Assembly (NCBI GenBank): GCA_035296085.1 | Contig: DATHBP010000229.1 | Location: 1-26,983, forward strand | Direction: 5' to 3' | DNA from: DATHBP01 sp035296085 | GTDB lineage: Bacteria; Actinomycetota; Actinomycetes; Propionibacteriales; Nocardioidaceae | DNA length: 26,983 nt | In this document: positions 23,238-26,983 of the stretch, piece after piece | How the letters are laid out: each line of letters begins with the position of its first letter | How positions within the stretch are numbered: position 1 is the first letter of the stretch | Translations under genes and position numbers: made by a program | The notes under the pieces: model-generated | What the model saw: the letters and a program-made list of their open reading frames with translations, nothing else | The model's database searches: none | Told to the model about the DNA's origin: nothing

Positions 23238-24806
23238 TCAGCGCTTCGGCGGCAGCAGGTCTCGGATCGACGGCGGCAGCTCGAGGTCCGTCGGCACCGG
23301 TTGTGTCGATGCGCCGGCCCGCCCACCGAACGCCGCCGGGACCTCCCCCGGCTCGACGGGCTGGGAGCGACGCTCGACGCCGACCGCCGCCTCCTGGGCT
23401 CGCTTGGCGGGATTGCCGGACCCCCGCTTCGGCTTGCCCTTCCTCGCCGGCTGACGTGCCTTCATGCGCTTGCCCATTCCGGGCATGCCGGGTACGCCGT
23501 GCCCGCTCGCGAGCGCAGACATCATCTTGCGAGCCTCGAAGAAGCGCTCCACAAGACCGCCGACCTCGTGCACGGTCGTGCCGGATCCGCGGGCGACCCG
23601 CGAGCGGCGCGACCCGTCGAGGATCTTGGGATTGGCCCGCTCGGCCGGTGTCATCGAGGTGATGATCGCCTGGATCCTGTCGATCTCGCGCTCGTCGATG
23701 TTGTCGATCTGGTCGCGGTACTGCGCCATTCCGGGCAGCATGCCGAAGATCTTCGACATCGAGCCCATCTTGCGTACGGCCTGCATCTGCTCCAGGAAGT
23801 CGTCGAGGGTGAAGTCCCCCTCCTGGCCGGTCAGCTTGGCGGCGGCGCGCGACGCCTGGTCGACGTCGAACGCCTTCTCGGCCTGCTCGATCAGCGTGAG
23901 CATGTCGCCCATGCCCAGGATCCGTGACGCCATCCGGTCGGGGTGGAAGACGTCGAAGTCGCTCATCTTCTCGCCGTTGGAGGCGAACATCACCTGCCGG
24001 CCGGTCACTTGCGCGACCGAGAGCGCCGCGCCGCCGCGTGCGTCTCCGTCGAGCTTGGTGAGCACCACGCCGTCGAACCCGACGCCGTCGAGGAATGCCC
24101 GGGCTGTCGTCACCGCGTCCTGGCCGATCATCGCGTCGACGACGAACAGCGTCTCGTCGGGGCGTACGGCATCGCGGATGTCGGCTGCTTGGGCCATCAG
24201 GTCGGCATCGATGCCCAGCCGCCCGGCGGTGTCGATGAGAACGACATCGTGCAGGCGCCGGCGCGCCTCGGCGACGCCACGTCGGGCTACGTCGACCGGG
24301 TCGCCTACCCCGTTGCCGGGCTCGGGCGCGTATACCGCGACCCCGGCTTGGCCGGCGACGACCTCGAGCTGGGTTACGGCGTTCGGGCGCTGCAGGTCGG
24401 CGGCGACGAGCAGCGGCGAGCTGCCCTGCTCTCTAAGCCAGCGGGCGAGCTTGCCGGCCAGGGTGGTCTTGCCGGTGCCCTGCAGACCGGCGAGCAAAAT
24501 CACGGTGGGCGGCGTCTTTGCGAACCGCAGCCGGCGGGTCTCGCCGCCGAGGATCTTGACCAGCTCCTCGTTGACGATCTTGACAACCTGCTGGGCCGGG
24601 TTGAGAGCGGCGCTGACCTCAGCACCCCGAGCGCGTTCCTTGATGGCGGCGATGAAGTCCTTCACCACCGGCAACGCGACATCGGCCTCCAGCAGCGCGA
24701 TGCGGATCTCCCGGCACGTCGCGTCGATATCGGCGTCGGAGAGTCTGCCCTTGCCGCGCAGGTCCTTGAACGTCGCGGCAAGCCGGTCCTGCAGGGTTGC
24801 GAACAC
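23238..24806 (-). CDS. ffh: Signal recognition particle protein Ffh
   Basis: A 522-residue SRP GTPase that binds signal sequences of nascent membrane proteins together with 4.5S RNA. N domain about 1-90; G domain with GLQGTGKTT (107-115), AADLQRPNAVTQL, DTAGR (192-196) and TKLDGDARGG (250-259). The M domain (about 300-450) includes FDVDQASRAAAKLTG, the RSRVARGSGTTVHEV RNA-binding helix and a Met-rich GVPGMPGMGKRM region. A basic then proline-rich tail of about 70 residues follows. GTG 24806 has GAGGA eight bases upstream. It follows ftsY by 87 bases. Confidence 0.96.
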   Translation of the reverse strand: MFATLQDRLAATFKDLRGKGRLSDADIDATCREIRIALLEADVALPVVKDFIAAIKERARGAEVSAALNPAQQVVKIVNEELVKILGGETRRLRFAKTPPTVILLAGLQGTGKTTLAGKLARWLREQGSSPLLVAADLQRPNAVTQLEVVAGQAGVAVYAPEPGNGVGDPVDVARRGVAEARRRLHDVVLIDTAGRLGIDADLMAQAADIRDAVRPDETLFVVDAMIGQDAVTTARAFLDGVGFDGVVLTKLDGDARGGAALSVAQVTGRQVMFASNGEKMSDFDVFHPDRMASRILGMGDMLTLIEQAEKAFDVDQASRAAAKLTGQEGDFTLDDFLEQMQAVRKMGSMSKIFGMLPGMAQYRDQIDNIDEREIDRIQAIITSMTPAERANPKILDGSRRSRVARGSGTTVHEVGGLVERFFEARKMMSALASGHGVPGMPGMGKRMKARQPARKGKPKRGSGNPAKRAQEAAVGVERRSQPVEPGEVPAAFGGRAGASTQPVPTDLELPPSIRDLLPPKR

Positions 24807-24846
24807 GGGGCGGTCCTCGACAGTTCAGCGGCGACGTGGCCTCGTC

Positions 24847-24852
24847 AGCCTA
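24847..24852 (-). promoter_or_regulatory. Possible -10 element for ffh
   Basis: TAGGCT on the minus strand, 40 bases before the ffh start, in the gap after ftsY. No good -35 is seen, so this is weak. Confidence 0.25.
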
Positions 24853-24893
24853 ACCAGGTGCGCCGGCGGCGCGGGTGGCGTACGACCGGGTGC

Positions 24894-26051
24894 TCAGGTG
24901 GCAGCAGGCTCCGCCAGCAGCGCGTCGACGAACTCCTCGGCATCGAAGGGTGCGAGGTCGTCGAGCCCCTCGCCGAGACCGACGAGCTTGACCGGCACGC
25001 CGAGCTCGCGCTGGACGGCGACCACGATGCCGCCCTTGGCGGTGCCGTCGAGCTTGGTCAGCACGAGGCCGGTGACGTCGACAACGTCAGCGAAGATCCG
25101 TGCCTGAGTCAGCCCGTTCTGACCGGTCGTTGCGTCCAGGACCAGTAGCACCTCGCTGACCCTTGCCTGGCGTTCCACGACCCGCTTGAGCTTGCCTAAC
25201 TCGTCCATTAGCCCGGTCTTGGTGTGCAGGCGGCCCGCGGTGTCGATCAGCACCACGTCAGCCTCTTGCTCGATCCCCGACTTGGTCGCCTCGAACGCCA
25301 CGCTTGCCGGATCTCCGCCCTGTGGCCCGCGGACGGTGCGTACCCCTACCCGTTCGCCCCACGTCTGCAGCTGATCAGCCGCCGCCGCCCGGAACGTGTC
25401 CGCCGCCCCCAGCACGACGTCCTTGTCCTCGGCGACGAGTACGCGGGCGAGCTTGCCCACCGTCGTCGTCTTCCCGGTGCCGTTGACGCCGACGACGAGG
25501 ACGACGGCGGGCTTGCCCTCCCTGCGGGCGACGTCGAGCGAGCGGTCGAGCGTCGGGTCTACCAAGGACACCAGCTCCGAGCGCAGCAATGCCCGGGCGC
25601 TCTCGGGCGAGTCGACGCCCTCTAGTCGAACCCGCGCCCGCAACCGCTGCACGAGCTGCTGGGCCGGGACCACTCCCACATCGGAGCTGATGAGCACGTC
25701 CTCGATCTCGTCCCAGGTGTCCTCGTCGACGCGTTCGCGGGACAGCAACGCCAACAGTCCCCGGCCCAGCCCCGACTGCGATCCCGCCAGCCGGGAGCGC
25801 AGCCGCGCGAGCCGCCTGGCCGGCGCCTCCGGCCGGTCGAGTGTCGGGGTCTCCGGCGCCAGCAGCACCTCGTCGGTGGGAGCGAGCGTGTGCACGCCAG
25901 CGCCGGGGGCCTCGGGGGTGGCGCTGTCGGCGGCTGTCCGGTCGGGCGCCGGCCGGTGGCCGGAACGGCGAAACGGCCCGGCGAGGAGGCCGGCGACGAG
26001 CACCACCGCCACGACGGCAATCACGAGCACCAGGGTCAGCAGCGGCTCCAC
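24894..26051 (-). CDS. ftsY: Signal recognition particle receptor FtsY
   Basis: A 385-residue SRP receptor GTPase. It has an N-terminal membrane segment (about 3-25), typical of actinobacterial FtsY, then a short acidic/proline linker (30-80), an NG domain with GVNGTGKTT (188-196), GAADTFRAAAADQL, DTAGR (270-274), ATTGQNGL and TKLDGTAKGG (332-341). It docks the Ffh-ribosome complex at the membrane. GTG 26051 has AGGA about nine bases upstream. It lies 32 bases after smc. Confidence 0.96.
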   Translation of the reverse strand: MEPLLTLVLVIAVVAVVLVAGLLAGPFRRSGHRPAPDRTAADSATPEAPGAGVHTLAPTDEVLLAPETPTLDRPEAPARRLARLRSRLAGSQSGLGRGLLALLSRERVDEDTWDEIEDVLISSDVGVVPAQQLVQRLRARVRLEGVDSPESARALLRSELVSLVDPTLDRSLDVARREGKPAVVLVVGVNGTGKTTTVGKLARVLVAEDKDVVLGAADTFRAAAADQLQTWGERVGVRTVRGPQGGDPASVAFEATKSGIEQEADVVLIDTAGRLHTKTGLMDELGKLKRVVERQARVSEVLLVLDATTGQNGLTQARIFADVVDVTGLVLTKLDGTAKGGIVVAVQRELGVPVKLVGLGEGLDDLAPFDAEEFVDALLAEPAAT

Positions 26052-26083
26052 AACCGTCGATCCTGGCAGACTCCGTGAACCCG

Positions 26084-26983
26084 CTAGGCCGGTTGCACCT
26101 CGCGAAGGCGCTGGCTGATCACTGCCGACACTCCGTCGCCACGCATGGCGACGCCGTACAGGGCATCCGCCACTTCCATCGTGCGCTTCTGGTGCGTGAT
26201 CACGAGCACCTGGCTCGTTTCCCGCAGCTCCTCGTAGATCTCCAGCAGCCGCCCGAGGTTGGTGTCGTCGAGCGCGGCCTCCACCTCGTCGAGGATGTAG
26301 AAGGGGCTCGGGCGCGCCTTGAACAGGGCGAGCAAGAATGCCACCGCCACCAACGACCGCTCACCGCCCGACAGCAGCGAGAGCCGCTTGACCTTCTTAC
26401 CCGGCGGGCGCGCCTCGACCTCGATGCCGCTGGTCAGCAGGTCGGCGGGGTCGGTGAGTACAAGGCGCCCCTCACCGCCGGGGAACAGCCGGTCGAAGAC
26501 GTTCTCGAACTCCCGCGCTGTGTCGCGAAACGCCTCCCTGAGCACGATCTCGACCCGCTCGTCGACGTCTCGGACGATGGCCAGCAGGTCGCCCCGGGTC
26601 CGGCGCAGGTCCTCGAGCTGCTCGGTCAGGAACTTGTGCCGCTCCTCGAGCGCGCCGAACTCCTCAAGCGCCAGCGGGTTGACCCGGCCCAGCACTGCTA
26701 GAGCCCGCTCAGCCGACCGGAGCCGCTGCTCGGCCTCTTCTCGGGCATAGGGGATACCCGCGGGCTGGGCTTGCTCGTCCGGCCCGAGTGCGGGGGCAGC
26801 GTCGGCGCGCGGCTCCAACCCGGTGGGCGCCAACCCGGTCGTCTCCGACCCGAGCGGTCCCGACACGAGATGACCAGGGCCATATCCCTGGACGAGAGTG
26901 TCGGCGTCCAAGCCGAGCTCGTCGAGTGACCGCTGTTCGAGCTGCTCGACGCGTATCCGTTGTTCGGTGCGAGCGACCTCGTC
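26084..26983 (-). CDS. smc: Chromosome partition protein SMC, C-terminal 299 residues
   Basis: The gene runs off the right edge and the reading frame is open to the last base, with no stop. The fragment starts in coiled coil (RTEQRIRVEQLEQRSLDELG), passes LGRVNPLALEEFGALEERHK and the second coiled-coil arm, and ends with the ATPase C-lobe: KKVKRLSLLSGGERSLVAVA (ABC signature), FYILDEVEAALDDTNLGR (Walker B and D-loop) and VLVITHQKRTMEVAD. SMC with ScpA and ScpB compacts and separates the chromosome. The smc-ftsY-ffh order is conserved in actinobacteria. Confidence 0.95.
   Translation of the reverse strand, partial: DEVARTEQRIRVEQLEQRSLDELGLDADTLVQGYGPGHLVSGPLGSETTGLAPTGLEPRADAAPALGPDEQAQPAGIPYAREEAEQRLRSAERALAVLGRVNPLALEEFGALEERHKFLTEQLEDLRRTRGDLLAIVRDVDERVEIVLREAFRDTAREFENVFDRLFPGGEGRLVLTDPADLLTSGIEVEARPPGKKVKRLSLLSGGERSLVAVAFLLALFKARPSPFYILDEVEAALDDTNLGRLLEIYEELRETSQVLVITHQKRTMEVADALYGVAMRGDGVSAVISQRLREVQPA

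Noticed and set aside
1..26983. Mobile element, defence island, CRISPR or biosynthetic cluster
   Set aside because: No transposase, integrase of phage type, repeat array or typical cluster enzyme is present; the tyrosine recombinase sits in the conserved chromosomal xerC position.

Overview
The window is a high-GC chromosomal core region with GTG-rich starts, typical of an Actinomycetota (actinobacterial) genome. The gene order from rpsP to smc and from rlmN to rnhB is the conserved actinobacterial arrangement, including the actinobacteria-specific DUF2469 gene beside rnhB and a divergent M23 gene next to rpsB. I cannot name a genus from sequence alone.

Layout. (1) 1-5269, mostly plus strand, is the accessory part. 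A divergent Tat-exported protein (start only, minus strand) lies beside an Lrp/AsnC regulator and an FAD-dependent amine oxidase-like gene, which together look like a small polyamine or amine uptake and oxidation locus. A secreted PQQ-type sugar dehydrogenase follows. Then comes a tightly overlapping trio: a small exported or anchored protein, an HTTM membrane protein and a VOC protein. (2) 5286-10656, minus strand: rpsB-tsf-pyrH-frr-cdsA-rlmN, covering translation, UMP kinase, ribosome recycling, phospholipid synthesis and rRNA/tRNA methylation. It is read from a structured leader upstream of rpsB. (3) 10977-11705, plus strand: a divergent M23-family protein. (4) 11768-15935, minus strand: yraN-yifB-dprA-xerC, for DNA processing and recombination. 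(5) 16111-18367, minus strand: rplS-lepB-rnhB-DUF2469. (6) 18575-19027: a DUF1905/YdeI-like gene. (7) 19051-21277, minus strand: rpsP-khpA-rimM-trmD. (8) 21462-22091, plus strand: a HIT-like protein, ending at a strong shared inverted-repeat terminator. (9) 22155-26983, minus strand: smc (3' part)-ftsY-ffh-amidohydrolase, carrying chromosome organisation and the SRP protein-targeting pathway.

Most minus-strand genes are packed with gaps of a few bases or 4-base GTGA stop/start overlaps, so they are probably co-transcribed and translationally coupled. I saw no tRNA, rRNA, insertion sequence, prophage, CRISPR array or toxin/defence system. Nothing here is clearly a new biological system. The items most worth a second look are the M23 protein with replaced catalytic histidines, the overlapping small-protein/HTTM/VOC trio, the long low-complexity tails on ribosomal proteins S2 and S16, the hairpin-rich rpsB leader, and several short dyads and direct repeats in intergenic regions.
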